From Phlegmacium glaucopus (Eukaryota; Basidiomycota; Agaricomycetes; Agaricales; Cortinariaceae), in the NCBI GenBank assembly GCA_015039465.1, contig MU130073.1, forward strand, positions 361,594 to 419,598: a DNA stretch of 58,005 nt, given 5' to 3'. Made by a program: the position numbers and the translations under genes. The notes below the pieces were generated by a model, which made no database searches, had not been told where the DNA came from, and was given only the letters and a program-made list of their open reading frames with translations. Positions 1 to 12,019 of this stretch are shown here, in pieces; within the stretch, counting starts at the first letter, position 1, and every line of letters begins with the position of its first letter.

Positions 1-290
1 GTTTTTCCTAGTTGGCTTATTTCGTCCAGGAACGCGAATTAAAGACGTAGCTTTCCCATCGAACTTAGGAGCCGAATGATGGCTTGGCGCAGGCATAGGG
101 ATGGTCAGCGTATTCGTCGCTGGAGCGTTATTGCTTGCTGTGGGCATACTGTATGCAGTAGTATTAATTTGGGGCCAAACAGCTGGCTGGAATCTCGGAG
201 GAGAAGGTGATCTGGATGTAGGAGGAGAGGGCGAATCTGGTGGTATTGTAGGTGTTGACAGCCTTGACCAGGGCTGTTCTGATGTCTGAT
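1..290 (-). pseudogene. Retroelement gag-like N-terminal fragment, decayed
   Basis: Read on the minus strand, this stretch gives a Pro/Ser-rich leader followed by 'MPAPSHHSAPKFDGKAT', which resembles the start of gag-like proteins of mushroom LTR retroelements (Pro-rich leader, then 'APKFDG', then a helix with 'FLDE'). The expected continuation is in another frame ('FLDEIS' rather than 'VPGRNK'), so a small indel has broken it near position 35. The window edge cuts off the rest. The minus-strand region just upstream (about 300-1000) has a TATA motif and no gene, as expected for an LTR and leader. The family call is recalled pattern only. Confidence 0.4.
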
Positions 291-299
291 GCGTGTACG

Positions 300-1060
300 T
301 TGCTATTTGATCCTGGTCCTCGGTTGCCAGATTATATGATCCAATCGTTATTTGATTGTCAATTCGGTTTTGTCTGAGCAATTGTTAAGCAGTCTCTGTA
401 AAACCCCCCTCGCGGTGGGCTCCAGATTGTGAAGCAGTCTCTGTAACCCCCCTGCTGGGCTAGTGTAAGGAAGTTAAATTGTGTGTCCTGTGAGAGAGGA
501 GGGATACGCGGGAGAATCGACTCCGTCGATCCTCAGGGTCTTGTACTGCTTAAATTGCAATGACGTTCCGTAGTTAGGTAGTATAAACTTTTGTGAGTCC
601 CGGACAGTATAGATCTGTAGATTTGTAATTTGAGATATATTGGACTAGTGATCCTAGATTTCTTCCCTGACTATTTATACTAAATCTCCGTAGTTATTTA
701 TTTATTACACTATGAATTTGTTCATTTTTTGGATAAGATCCGTAGATCTCATTTTAGTAAGTACAAATACTTTGTAGATTCCGTTGTCTCGGGTAATTTG
801 AATTTAAGCATTTCCGGAGCTATTTACAAAAGGGTTTGGGAAGAATGAAACTTATCTTATTTTGGGTCTTCAAGAATGCAAGTGCATTCGGTTGTAGGTC
901 CCGGATTATTGAGTTTACTGGCGTAATTATATTTTTGAATTGTTTTGTTTTCTCTTACTTGAGGCAGGGATACTCCCTCCTCACAGCGTATTGACCGGCG
1001 GGAAGGCTCAATGCAAGGCAAACGGAAATTAATGCTTTTCTGATGCCGATAGGTTTCGCA
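300..1060 (-). other. Probable leader/LTR region of the gag-like relic
   Basis: No coding sequence is visible. On the minus strand the region carries a TATA motif at 672-679 and leads into the gag-like fragment at 1-290. A unit reading 'aagcagtctctgtaa' followed by a run of C occurs twice (about 388-411 and 430-453), a short direct repeat in what would be the untranslated leader. LTR ends could not be placed, so the LTR reading is inference. Confidence 0.3.
672..679 (-). promoter_or_regulatory. TATA-box-like motif
   Basis: The minus strand reads TATAAATA here, upstream of the gag-like fragment and without another gene between. It fits an LTR core promoter; there is no other evidence of use. 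Confidence 0.35.
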
Positions 1061-1657
1061 TGGCAAGTAAATTCTACCGCAACCCCTTCAAGTTAGTGCT
1101 TGAGACCTCAATTATAAATGTCAACGCCAATCTCCTCTTTGAGATAGCTCTGGGTGTGGAACGCATGGCGCTTCCAAGCGCGGCGATGCGAATGGTTACA
1201 AAACCGTGGCATCCGGGTCATCGCATGGTCAGCGCTCAGCGCTCAACATTCTAGCCGCCCTTTCATCGCCATGCATTGGGCGTCAGAAGCTCTCGACGGC
1301 GTCAAAAAAGTGTCACCATCCGTGATTTCTGGCTAATACAGAGCTACAGACCTAGAGGCTCTGTCTCGCCACACCGGGACTTGTAATAGATGGTCATCCG
1401 ATTTGCCAGTCCTCAATCCGAGTATGCATATGGGTATTTCATTAGATATCGTTCAAGTTCGTAAGCGGCAATAATATCAATCTTCCTGTCACCTTGAAGT
1501 GCTTACTTTACGGGAGTATTAAAAAGGAGGAAAAAAAGGAGGAATTGGAATGATGAGAGAATATCAACAAGGTAGAGTCCGGGTGTCTAATGTACCTGAA
1601 TCGAATCTATAGTGAACCAATCTGATGGCTGTTCTACACACACGCTGGAGCCATCTT
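1061..1657. other. No gene seen
   Basis: Only short, unconvincing open frames are present on either strand, with no splice-joined exon series, repeat or motif that I recognise. Confidence 0.5.
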
Positions 1658-2098
1658 CTACGGGTTTTTCTTGGCTCCAGTCTTCTTGACTTTCTTCCCA
1701 TCCTTGTTCTTCTTATCCGCAGCGCGTTTGTCGAGTTCGTCTTCAGATTCATCGCTCAGGTCCTTTGTTGCCCTGGCAACCGTTCCCTCAACCGACCCTA
1801 TGTTATTTTTTTGTTTTCCGCGATATTCACTGAATTTCCAAATATTAATTTGGCTCCTGCATGACAGAAAAGCTACGTACTAGGGAAACGAAGGTTCTTC
1901 GTCGGAGTCCGAGTCGGAGTCGGAGGAATGGAAATTGTTTTCCATATTATCTGACATTGGTAACAACAGGTAAGAAAGGTAGAAGGAGGATGATTGAAGG
2001 CATGAGCCAATGCTACACGTACATTTCTCGATTGAGTCGGAGGTGAGAGTCTGTTCTTCGTTTCCTTTCGACTCGGCGGCGGAAATCTTGTGAGGCAT
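1658..2098 (-). CDS. Possible small charged protein, three exons
   Basis: On the minus strand an ATG at 2098 opens 'MPHKISAAESKGNEEQTL', followed by a good donor (GTACGTG), an acidic second exon ('SSDSDSDSDEEPSF'), a second GTACGT donor and a last exon 'DESEDELDKRAADKKNKDG' ending in a Lys-rich tail and stop at 1658-1660. Only one acceptor choice for the last intron (just before 'CGATGAATC') keeps the frame, so the model is fragile. The product would be about 80 residues, acidic in the middle and basic at the end, with no signal peptide or membrane segment. I do not recognise it. It may be a small nuclear-type protein or the remains of a larger gene. Confidence 0.35.
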
Positions 2099-3055
2099 GT
2101 TGTTGCTTGTGCGAGAGGTAATTGGGTGATGGACTCAGCAGTGAGTAACTTGCAGTCATCTATATAGTATACGCCTCTATAGGCTGTGTTAGGATTAATA
2201 ACAAAGAAAGATAAAAATTTCAGTGTCAAATATCACAGCTTGCTTAGCCTCAAACCATGTAGAGAGCTCCTCTGAATTCCGAATCAATTAATTTCCGACT
2301 CGGAGTCACATCAATTGCACATCAACGCCGTGTTAACCCTTCTGAATTTTTTGTGGGGGGGGTAATAAAACACTTGAAAAAGACTCTATTCTTCACCTAC
2401 ATATTTTTTCATGTCATGAAGAACTGGAGAGGAACTTTGCTCGAATTTTTGGGAGATTGAACTTGGGATTAAACCAGCGCTTCGAAAATGTGACGAGCGT
2501 CGGCAAGTGCCGTATGTGGAAATAACCCCGTTTGGAACAATGGAAAGGCGCCAATAATCTTGCCAGACTCCGCTCCGGCAACTTGACGGCTTGCCAATAT
2601 ATTCAATCTCCGAAACACTACGGCTCTGAAACGGCTGGAAATAACGAACACACGTCACGCCTCAGTGAGTTTTGTAGAATTCTCCAACCTTCAACGTTGA
2701 TTATAGTGGAGCTGGTAATACATAAGAATAAATCCTGTATAGAACGTATAGTAGGGTTTCTAAGGAAGTTATCATTCTGCAGCGAACATACTTAGTTTCC
2801 AAAGAATCCCCCAAAAGCTAGCTACTATATCCTTAGACCTCTTCTATACAACCCTCATTCATATATACTTATCCTCGTGCACTTTTCCAAAATTTCAGAG
2901 CCTCCAAATCCTCATCATACCTGAAAACCCATTCCAGACCAATAGTTTGAACCATTGCGGTTCGAACTTCGAACAGGTTTTTTATTCAAAATGAAAATTT
3001 GTGAGACCTGTCCCAAGTTCTTTCAAATCATTTCTTTGAAGGTGTAGGGGAAGTC
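2099..3055. other. No gene seen
   Basis: A minus-strand open stretch at 2469-2651 ('ESGKIIGAFPLFQTGLFPHT') has protein-like composition and might be a stray exon of an enzyme, but no partner exon was found. The remainder is AT-rich and featureless. Confidence 0.4.
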
Positions 3056-3189
3056 ACTATCGTTACCCTACAGGCCGGTCAGTCACAGAGGAGCCTGTTG
3101 ATTTCCAAAATCAACTCTGTCAAACCTGATTGACTCAACCATGGTTTGACCGGAATGTGGGGCTGACCGAGGTGTAGGGTAATGATAGT
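3056..3189. repeat. Short foldback (MITE-like) element
   Basis: The left end reads ACTATCGTTACCCTACA and the right end is its near-perfect inverse (TGTAGGGTAATGATAGT), each followed inward by a matching 'GGTCAG' / 'CTGACC' arm. Two inner inverted pairs (GTTGATTT/AAATCAAC and GTCAAACC/GGTTTGAC) make most of the 134 bp self-complementary. No clear target-site duplication was found. It has no coding capacity and could be a small inverted-repeat transposon relic. Confidence 0.5.
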
Positions 3190-3563
3190 ACTGTGGCACC
3201 AACAAAATTCTACCAAGTCATGATTGGGGGGTGAGGCCTGTGAGGTTCGATTAAAATCTATTAAAATGCATCCGTTTATTTTTTAATACTGGTGTTCAAA
3301 CTCCGCTTCTATATCGGGAAGTGGTTCCTCGCCTCGTTTTTTGAGAACACAACAGAAGGACTGGTCGCGCGTCTACATGCCAAGGACCGAGGCAGTGAGG
3401 CAACATACCTTTTAGTGGCAACCTCTGCTCACCGTATACCGCCTCTGGTGACAAGAATCTCCACTTCCAAGTTAAGTCGTACAATAAAAGTATCAGTGTT
3501 CGTTTACTTGGAATCAAAGGAACAGGCCGGACGCACAGCTTCCGAGTTCATTACCACTGGTAT

Positions 3564-6500
3564 ATGGTCTTTGCCGCGTCGATACAGCGGCTCTGGCCGC
3601 GAGTAATTGCTCTCTACAAGTTTCTTCGGCATCTTAGGCCAACCCTTGACCCAAATGTTTTCGCAAGGCTCTTCCGGTGCTTCGTCGCTTGGTTGAAAGT
3701 TTTACGCTCAGAATGGCAAACTTGGTATGGGAAACAAAGGCGCTCGAAGCCACCCTCCTCAAATCCGGGATCCGGTGGTGGGGCCGATTCGGGCGATCAA
3801 ACATCAGAGCATTTGAAGGAGGCCGATGATACTAACGTTGGCCAGACGGTCATCCCTCTTGACAACATATCATGTTCTCTGTACCCCTACGGCACTGGAT
3901 TGCACGATTCTTCTCGATCCTCGCAGATGTTAAATGCATCCAGGTCCTCGCACAATCTTGGCATTATCGCTCGGAGTCGGAATACATCGAGGTCCTCCCA
4001 CAGTATTAGGTCGAGCGAGGTGCAATCACCCATTGGAGGTGGATATACGTTTACAGTTCAACCCACAAGTCCACGCCGGACATATTCCATGTCTTCCCCC
4101 GAACTTACACGACCCCGTGCTGCTGATATCCATGAGGCTATATTACATCATCCCCGTATACCTCAATTTTTCCCGCAGCCTCGTTCGGATTCACCAGTTG
4201 AATCCATAGAGCTATTTTCTCCGGGAGAAATTTCCAGCTTACGCGTCCGTACGCCTGCTTCGGAGCCGCCAGTCGGAGGGTCTACCGAACTGCCTTCGCT
4301 TGGGGCGGTAGGGACCAGTTCCCAAATCCGTATTTTATCTGATGACACGGAGATTCCGGCATTAGACCACAGCCGCATATACCCAGTAGCACCAGAAAAC
4401 TTTCAAAGATACGAGAAGAGGCGTAGGATGTAAGCATCTAGCTAATACCAATCCTTTTCACCATTCACTATAATATTGTCCAGACCGAATAAGGCAACAA
4501 GAGTGGAGATGAAACCAATGTTGACAGATTTTTCGGAGTAGGTGTTAATGTTAACTATCATATCGCTTTGAATTGAATTCATTTAGCCGCTTGGATCCGC
4601 CTGGTTGGACTCTTTGTACTCACCCAGAAGGCGCTTGTTATTTTTACAACGCAGAAAAGGTTTGCCAATCCTGTAATGCACAAAAGGTTGTAATTAAATC
4701 AATTTCAGAGAATATTTACAGATGTGGATCTATATGACTCCGATTTTTTCCAGAGGATCGTTCTACACATTGGGATCATCGAGGCCTTCATAACCAGAAA
4801 TCATATCCTAATCCCTGAGGAAACTGATCTTGTGCTTGATATAAGCCTGGATACGAATGAAACCTATGTGACTGACTATTATTTTGCAAATCATCAACTC
4901 CGAACTATCTTCTTTTTGGACCACTTTTCTTCTGACCTCTTACCCAATTGGGAGGAGATCAAAGGCATTAGTTCTGGTAGACACCTTAGTATGTCCTCCT
5001 CATTCTATCGATTCTTGACGTGGTCCGTTCTCATTTACACCCCTAGAATACGAAATGGAAGCCCAATATTGGTGCGAATCTCCAGCGCTCACCATCTAAC
5101 TATTTCTGAATTTCCTGGTCGTAGGTGCCATTGTGTAACCTATCCAAATGCCCTTCAATTGACAGATAATTTGGTCTGTGAATTGAGAGATATCGTAATG
5201 CATTTTATTGGAGGTTAGTGTTATACTACATTCCTAGTTGCAAACCTTATCTTGATCTTGAGGAACCTTGAAGACAGCATGACATCACCCTACACTACAG
5301 CACCATATACCTTGGACGATCTGTACAGAATCTTATCTCTGGCAGATGGCCTAAAAGGTTGATATTTTTCGCTTGGAACTGATAAGATGGGTTGAACACC
5401 TTCAATTATTTAGAAAATGTTGGGAAACCGTATAGTGGATGCACTAGTCTTCTCAGTCAGTGTCAATTTCTCATTTTTGCACTCATTTAACTCATCATTC
5501 TATTTATTTAGGCCGATTCATGTTTGTGTTCAGTACGGTCGCCTTTCATTACATATTTCTTCCAGATATATTTACCTTTTACCTTGCCTCAAAGCTCATA
5601 TGAAATTTCTTCACTTTTACGGACAGCCAGAAGCACGTTTGAATCGTGATCAATCTGTCTACGGCACAAGGACCAACAAACGAACGTGGTTCATCAAAAC
5701 CATTTCAATTCTTCTTTTCTCAGCGCCAGACGTTCATCTGAAATTATTGCAGAAGATGTGGGTTGACGGTATAATGCACAAGGCTGTTTGGGAAACATCC
5801 TTGAAAAAAGTGAACGAGGAATGGCGAGAATTCATCCTATACGTGAGTCATTGTATTCAGCATCTGACAAGCCTATCCCCACCGACGGGGTATGTTTCAG
5901 GCTACTGTACTGCTAAATGCCAACGTGGCTTTTCTGGGAAACCAGAGCCCTGATAGCAACAGATCTCCTGCACAAATTTCAAGCTATTGTTCTACTACTG
6001 CCAGTATCGGCAGTATTATTTTAGGGCTGCTTTTAGTTCGGCAGAACCAGACAAAAAACAGGGACACAGCTGTTGACGCGGTTAGTGCATAAAGTTACTA
6101 TGATGCGTCCCAATCTGAATTTGCACAATCGTCATTCAGCAACGATTCCTGAGAACTAGAGCTCATCATTTGCTTGGTTTAGAAACCCTGGCCATCATGT
6201 TTAGCTTGCCGTATGCGTTGCTGATGTGGAGGTGAATGATTTCATCTGGACCCCGCCTTGTATCGCACATCTCACATCTGTTTCCGGCAATAAAGCATGG
6301 TCTCTTTTCTCGTCTCTTTTTTGCTCCTGTGCCTCCAGAACTCAGGCATTGTCGTTCGGTGTATCATCGGGTCTTTGTCTGGAGTCATTGCAGTCCTCAC
6401 CGCCTGGTGTATTTGGACGTCCTGGGAAGAACATCCGCCCTCTGATGCTGAAACCCCTGAGGACTCACTTCCTTTTGAAAATGATGATGACTACGAAGAA

Positions 6501-6665
6501 AGACCAAAGAAGTTCACTTTCGAAGTAGTTGTGCCAGAAACTACCGAAGAACCTCAGCCTTCGGTTCTAGGCTTGATGGCCCCTCTGTCATTCACCTGGC
6601 CTGCCTTCCTGCACCGTCGGCGTCAATCAATCGACTCCAATGGAACGGTTGTTGGAGATCCATAG
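3564..6665 (+). CDS. WW-like/transmembrane family protein, long form, copy 1
   Basis: Multi-exon gene of unknown function in a mushroom-lineage family. Exon 1 (3564-4429) encodes about 288 residues, mostly disordered, with repeated 'SRSS' motifs. After a small exon (from 4484) comes 'LDPPGWTLCTHPEGACYFYN' (4585-4660), a WW-like motif with one Trp and an aromatic triplet. Later exons give 'RIFTDVDLYDS', 'TIFFLDHFSSDLL', 'EAQYW', 'FYGQPEARLNRDQSVYGT' and 'YATVLLNANVAFLG'. The C-terminal part has hydrophobic segments 'SSYCSTTASIGSIILGLLLV', 'ETLAIMFSLPYALLMW' plus 'SFLVSFLLLCL', and 'IGSLSGVIAVLTAWCIW', then an acidic and basic tail. I infer an integral membrane protein with a large cytosolic N-terminal part. 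Every join tested keeps frame. It is inverted relative to copies 2 and 3. The start is the ATG aligned with theirs; internal boundaries are approximate. Confidence 0.8.
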
Positions 6666-7186
6666 TATACTCCAAAATCTACTGATTTATTTATGGCTTT
6701 GTTGTAAGATGAATGTCGACAGTTCTGGTGACGATTTTGATGACACTAAAGGGGTTCGGGAGAATGTATCTATTATCTACCTACTTATACCAAAATGTCT
6801 CGTTCATGTACGTATTCTATCTAGACTTGATCTTCATTTTGTTCGAAAGATCGTCGATCGTGCCTTGGCTCTGTTACGGCTAATGTGATATACTCAAGTG
6901 CCAGTTGTTAGCTATCAGCGCCAGTGTTTGGGCTTACGGTTGTCGACCAGTCGACAATCTGTTTATGATATCTGTGCCATTAGCCATTGTTCCTGAGCAA
7001 GCGTGTTGGGCGACGCTCCCCATTCTCTGTTCCTTTGAGTGATCCAAATAGTAAGTTTGTGAAAAATGTGAATGATGAATTGTAGTGCGAGATAACAATA
7101 TAGTTCTTGTTATTGAGTCTATCTAGTACAAGTTGCTGGGGCGATATGACGGTGGCCCAATTCTTTTTTTTTCCTGCACCGACTAA
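6666..7186. other. 3' flank shared with the other long copies
   Basis: About 6690-6900 matches, in inverse orientation, the sequences just past the stops of long copies 2 and 3 ('TTGTTGTAAGATG...GACGA..TTTGATGA', 'ATGTCTCGTT', 'CGGCTAATGTGA'). The duplications therefore carried the 3' flank. A piece (6863-6941, 'GGCTAATGTGAT...TTAGCTATCAGCGC') recurs at 8607-8680. No gene is seen. Confidence 0.6.
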
Positions 7187-7440
7187 GCGCGTTCGCGGGG
7201 CAATCTGCGGGCCCATCTCAAATGAGTCAAGAGTTTGGGGGCTATTTGCAGGCCCAACTCTAACTCAACTAAACGCGGTCGTGAGGCAATCTGCGAGCCC
7301 ATCCCAAGTGAGGCAAAGAGTTTGGGGCTCTCTGCAGGCCCAACTCACGTCAACTGAATTATGTTTGCAGGGGCCCGACCCTGAATTGAGCCCATGCATG
7401 CGTTCGTGGGGCAATCTGCAGGCCCGACTCAGAATCGAGT
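7187..7440 (+). repeat. Degenerate tandem repeat, unit about 85 bp
   Basis: Two diverged units begin with 'GCG.TCG.G.GGCAATCTGCG' and contain 'AGAGTTTGGGG' and 'TGCAGGCCCAACTC'; a third partial unit starts near 7390 ('GCGTTCGTGGGGCAATCTGC'). It is GC-rich compared with its surroundings. The open frames across it on both strands look like by-products of the repeat. Confidence 0.6.
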
Positions 7441-8589
7441 CCGTGCATCTGTGCTCGCAGATCACCTGCTCAGGTTGTGTTGCTAATGAGGTGTGCTGAT
7501 GGCGTAAAACGTGGGTTATAGCAGTATGTGAGATGAAAACCCTTGCTGTGGGGCTCGTTGGGACTGCGTCCGCAGAGATTGAGGGTCTGGGGAAAGCTCG
7601 TCGTGCAACGCCACACCTTGTCAAGATCTCCATGCAAACCTCTTGAATCACCCGGGGTATAGCAATGTCCTGAAAGCTATTAGCATTCCCAGATATCGGC
7701 CTGAAGGACTGATTACAAGCTCGTGAAGCCTCTAGACCGTCCAGCGTCAGAGGCATAGCGAAAAGTGGGATACGAAGAGGAATGAAAGGTCTGCGGGATT
7801 GGATTAGTGCTAGAGATTGAATCTAATTCACCCCTGCTGTCCAAATTGAACTTGATGTCAGGTTAGAGCATGAGCATGTCGTTCCAGGTAGCAACAGCCT
7901 CGCAAAGGGCATGATAGTCCGTGTTCTCGCTCGCTAACTACGTTGGTACTGCACAGTCTGCACCGCCTGATTATGGAGGCGTTGGATACAATGTAAATCA
8001 AGAAGATGAAACTTCAACATTCAACAAGGACCCAGGGTTGCTGATAGCTATCACAGTGTTTGAAACACTTGCTACGGGTGTGTTTGGTACACTCATCCAC
8101 TACACGGTATCTTGCATCAAATAATAATACACAAATATGGCAAATCATGTGAGACTTGCACATGTACGCACCCAAGATATAACATTTGCGGTTGGGACGC
8201 TCAAGAGCAATGAAGGAGTGGAAAGCCAAAAATGTGTGTGGATCGGAGTATAATGATGCAACATAAGTTAATTCTGCCAGTGGAATGAGCGAGAAAATGG
8301 AATAGCTGACTCTCCCCGCTCTCTGTTATTCTGTGTTATCTGTCATTAGTATACGAAAAATTATGCAAAATATGTGACTTAATTCTGAAATAAGCGCGCA
8401 AGCAGAAGATCGAGGAACCTGCGTGCGGTTATGGGAGCAAGACGAGTATATCACGTGACCTCAACCCGTCAAACCTCGGTACACTACACTCGACGAATTC
8501 TGCCTCGTTCGTCCACCTCTAACTACTTGTACCCAAAATATTGTCTCCTTCATATATTCTAAACTCGATCGTGCTGATAAATCCCTTAA
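7441..8589. other. No gene seen
   Basis: Short open frames only (for example 7921-8124, 67 codons), with no recognisable motif. A CACGTG palindrome lies near 8453, but no gene starts downstream of it. Confidence 0.45.
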
Positions 8590-8900
8590 TCGCAAGATCA
8601 TGCTTTAGCTCTGTCACGGCTAATGTGATGATCAAGTGCCAGCTGTTAGCTATCAGCGCTGGCGTTCGGGCCTCAGGCCGAGATCCCCATAATCATAATA
8701 TATGATCATATATGATACACCCCAGCGTTTAGCGCCAATGCGCGCTGAGCGGTGTATTTTGTTCCCCGTTCGGGCCTCAGGCCAAGATCCCCATAATCAT
8801 AACGCGATCAAACCGCCAAGCGTTTTAACACTTAGCGCCCATGACTCCGAGCGGTTGTATGTATTACTTGTATTATGTTACCCATTTCAGTACCCTCATT
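8590..8900. repeat. Dispersed GCGCT/AT-palindrome repeat
   Basis: Two copies of 'TTCGGGCCTCAGGCC.AGATCCCCATAATCATAA' (written here as a pattern) lie about 95 bp apart near 8668 and 8768. They are interleaved with inverted pieces such as TATGATCATATATGATAC and words built on AGCGCT and AACGCTTAGCG. Related sequence flanks the long gene copies at about 17500-17600, 20990-21140, 23150-23280 and 26760-26890. It is non-coding and hairpin-prone. Confidence 0.5.
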
Positions 8901-11648
8901 TCGCGTTATCCTATGATGGCGTTAACGGTTTGACGATGGACGATTGATGCGAATCAGGGAATTGGACATATGCCAGAACGTAAAGTTCAGAGTGAGGTAA
9001 CATATAGTCTCTAGTGCATACCGGTAGTAAATGATGATCATTTTACTCTTGTGAAGTTCGTACTACGGACTACTATACTCATCTATCGATGAAGCAGCCA
9101 AATAAAGACCATCCTTGGCATTGTTCACAGATACATTGTTTTATCAATATCCAGAACGGATCATATCAGTTCGAAAAATGTTTCTATGTTCCCATCCTTC
9201 TTCAGCCTTTTTGGGAAAACAAGAACCTAAAATGGATAACACATTTTTTGACCTTTTTTAACATGTTTTTGGCGGTCAAACCCCGAATTGGGATTGTCCT
9301 TTATGGTTATCCTCCTGGGACTATTAATACTACTTTTATGGGGAAAGTTTGAGCTCAGAAAGTGCTGGTTGACAAGTGAATTTCATTATCAACCCCACAC
9401 TACTAGTACAGCACAGCTGCTCTTCCAAGCTTTCAAGGTCCAATCTCATAATGTCAAATTAAAGTTTACATAAATGGGGAAACCTAGGTCCTAAATGGCC
9501 TTACCCTGAATTTCTTACACAAATCAGGAAGGCAACATATATGGACTCATTTCCTACAACAATAATAGCCTTGATCTTTTGTTTTGATATTTAGTACCTG
9601 TATGGCAATACAAATGATATATGCCATTTTTTGATATTTGTAGACACAAGTCTAGCTCAAGTTGTGAGAATATTTCTAAAGGATTTTAGGACCAGATAAA
9701 TGCCTCTATTTTTGACAATATTCGGGAAACAATGATAGTAGATATAGTGAGTTAAAATAGTATCTGATATAACAATGAAAGGACAGCATACAATGTACTG
9801 GAAGCATTACCGTTTAGCGTTGTTGCTATTTTCGGAACCAGTGCGAGCTGAACAAGGTGCCACCGTCACCGACGTGAGAGTTCTCAACAATTGCACAGCA
9901 TTGCTGTTTTAAAGTCCGCCGGCTGTGGTGCTGGGTTCAAAATAGTTGAATGGGATCGAATGAATCTCAAATAAAATCCAAATGGCCTATCAATGGACAA
10001 CAAAATCAAACCGAATATGTATACGTTGACAGAATGATGAGTAACAAATACACCCCTGAGTTAGATGTATATACATAGAAGAGTGAAATATGAGGAAATA
10101 TGTTGTGGGGTAAGTGATAGATGATATGTCAAGTTGACAGCCATATATGCCTCGTGCTAGCTGTCCTATGGGTACTAGCTCATAGGAACGAACCGGTCCC
10201 TGAGAAATTTCCAGATCTTCGCTCAGCCAGTTTCGCTTTGAGGATTCACATAGCGAGTTTACCAAACCGAGGAAGCTGTGGAAGGTATTATGACACTTGG
10301 GAGTAAAGCATCGGCGTGCGCTTCCTCTAGGTCTATACAGCACACCTCTTTTGCAGTGCAATGCGGAAGCTGGGAGAGTTCCGCGCGGTTAACGCTGGTT
10401 AGCGTAGGTAAACGTTAACGTTTCCACGGCCCGGGTAAGGAAGCAAGCCCTGTCAGTGCTTGTACTCAATTTGTACTGCTTTTTAGGCCCTCTTCCCGGT
10501 CCGGTCCGCGGGCGTTGCCTACACAGTGTCAATAAAAATTTAAACAAGGCTCTACAAACTTAAAGCTGGACAAAACGTTACTTCACAAGGCTATGGTTTC
10601 TCGTCACCTATTCTGCTCAGATTGAGGACCTGTTTCTCAATGAATAAAAAATCACCCCCACTCTGATGTTCAGAGGTTCAATCCACAGGGGGAATGACAG
10701 AGATCCACGGAGATCCATCAGAGGGGCTTGGGCTCCCGCTCCACTCCAATCTCCTAGCCGAAGCCGACGTCAATTAGTTAGTATCTGAGGCTATCTGAGG
10801 CCGGGCCACTGAACCTACTCCACCGCAGCATCGGCGTCGGGCGGACGGAGATGAAATCCAAAGTTTACAGGGAACCTTCAGATACTACGGCCTCGAAGCC
10901 ATCTATTCACACTATATTATGTAACATTTGACCTATAAATTATTGCAGAATAATTAACCGGGAATTGAAAGTTAGGTTCATTTCTGTGAAGTCGTTGCTT
11001 CAGGAGGTTTCCTGTCATTAAAATTCTAAATCCTTTGAGCTAAACGCGGTGCCATCAACCTGAAGGAATGTAAAACACAGCCCGACTGCTGATTTTTTAA
11101 AAGTAGGTTCCGGAGACGAGGTTGGCACGGGGAATGAAAACCGACTACGAACCTAAGGCTTTCATAGTTGTCTACGGGTAGAGTCATGCATGCAGCCATC
11201 ATTGAAACAAGTGATCGGATGTGATGCATGTGATGATCAATGATCGTATTTACCTGCCAGGCTACATCGCGACAACTTGAATGGAGCGGAGCACATCTGA
11301 AAATTTTTGTGGTCTCATTGAATTTTTCTTGTCTTCTTTGAACCGGCTACAGCTTTAGCCTGTGTTTATATCCAACCCCGCAAGTCAGACAGGGGGAGAA
11401 CATTTTGCCAGAACAAAATTTTTCTACTGACAGACAATCCATAATGCATAACGAGACAAACCGTTTATCCGAATGTAATAAGGATTACGGTTATGTCCGA
11501 ATGATGCGAGTTTGCAACTTCGCCTTGGATTACCTAGGCCGAATGGGCCTGGGTTTTGGACCAACGACAGGATTAACTATGCGACCGCGAGCTTCACCCC
11601 TATCAAAGCCATGTTGTGATTTTCTATGGAATTATTGAAAGTTTTTGC
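8901..11648. other. No gene seen; one perfect palindrome
   Basis: AT-rich sequence without a convincing gene on either strand. The 123-codon minus-strand frame at 9990-10361 has no recognisable domain and no splice partners. A perfect 14-bp palindrome, AAACGTTAACGTTT, is at 10410-10423 in a short GC-rich stretch. Confidence 0.45.
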
Positions 11649-12019
11649 TCACCCTTCAAATTCGGGAAAATCGTCGTTTGAATCTTCCTCTTCCTCCTCT
11701 TCCTCTTCCTCTTCCCCTTCCTCCTCCTCCTCATCCTCTTCATTATCCTCCTCTCTCCCACCTTCATCTGACCCATTTTTGCCTGATACTTTGGGATCAA
11801 TCGCCGTGGATCAATTATAAACACACTGGCAGATCGAAGCCTGCTGCCATACCTGAGATAGTGTTTTCTGGGATTTGCAGTCTAGTGGCGTCAATGTGAC
11901 TTGAATCCCTATTAGAGCTATACGTGATGTCGACAGCCTGCTCAGTTTTGGAAGTATTGGGTTCCTCATGTGATGTTTGAACCCGTCCTCCTATCTCTCT
12001 TTCAGGAGCCTTAGAAGAA
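11649..12019 (-). CDS. 3' end of a gene with a Glu-rich acidic tail (partial)
   Basis: Two minus-strand exons join in frame. The first, 12019-11853, reads 'SSKAPEREIGGRVQTS' ... 'DATRLQIPENTIS'; after a 64-bp GT-AG intron, exon 11788-11649 reads 'VSGKNGSDEGGREEDNEEDE', a long run of Glu and 'DDFPEFEG' before the stop. The low-complexity tail comes from a TCC/CTT-rich tract on the plus strand. The upstream part was not resolved: minus-strand sequence up to about 12360 has open stretches but no clear start. Acidic tails of this kind occur in histone chaperones and ribosome biogenesis factors, but nothing here identifies a function. Confidence 0.35.

Noticed and set aside
2469..2651. Stray enzyme exon
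   Set aside because: Protein-like words only; no adjoining exon or conserved motif strong enough to name a family.
7265..7756. 163-codon minus-strand frame as a gene
   Set aside because: Much of it is the complement of the GC-rich 85-bp tandem repeat, which keeps several frames open by chance.
9990..10361. 123-codon minus-strand frame as a gene
   Set aside because: No recognisable domain, no intron structure, no conserved neighbour; composition looks random.
11626..11820. Plus-strand Ser-rich frame
   Set aside because: It is the complement of the Glu-rich coding tail on the minus strand, where two exons join in frame.
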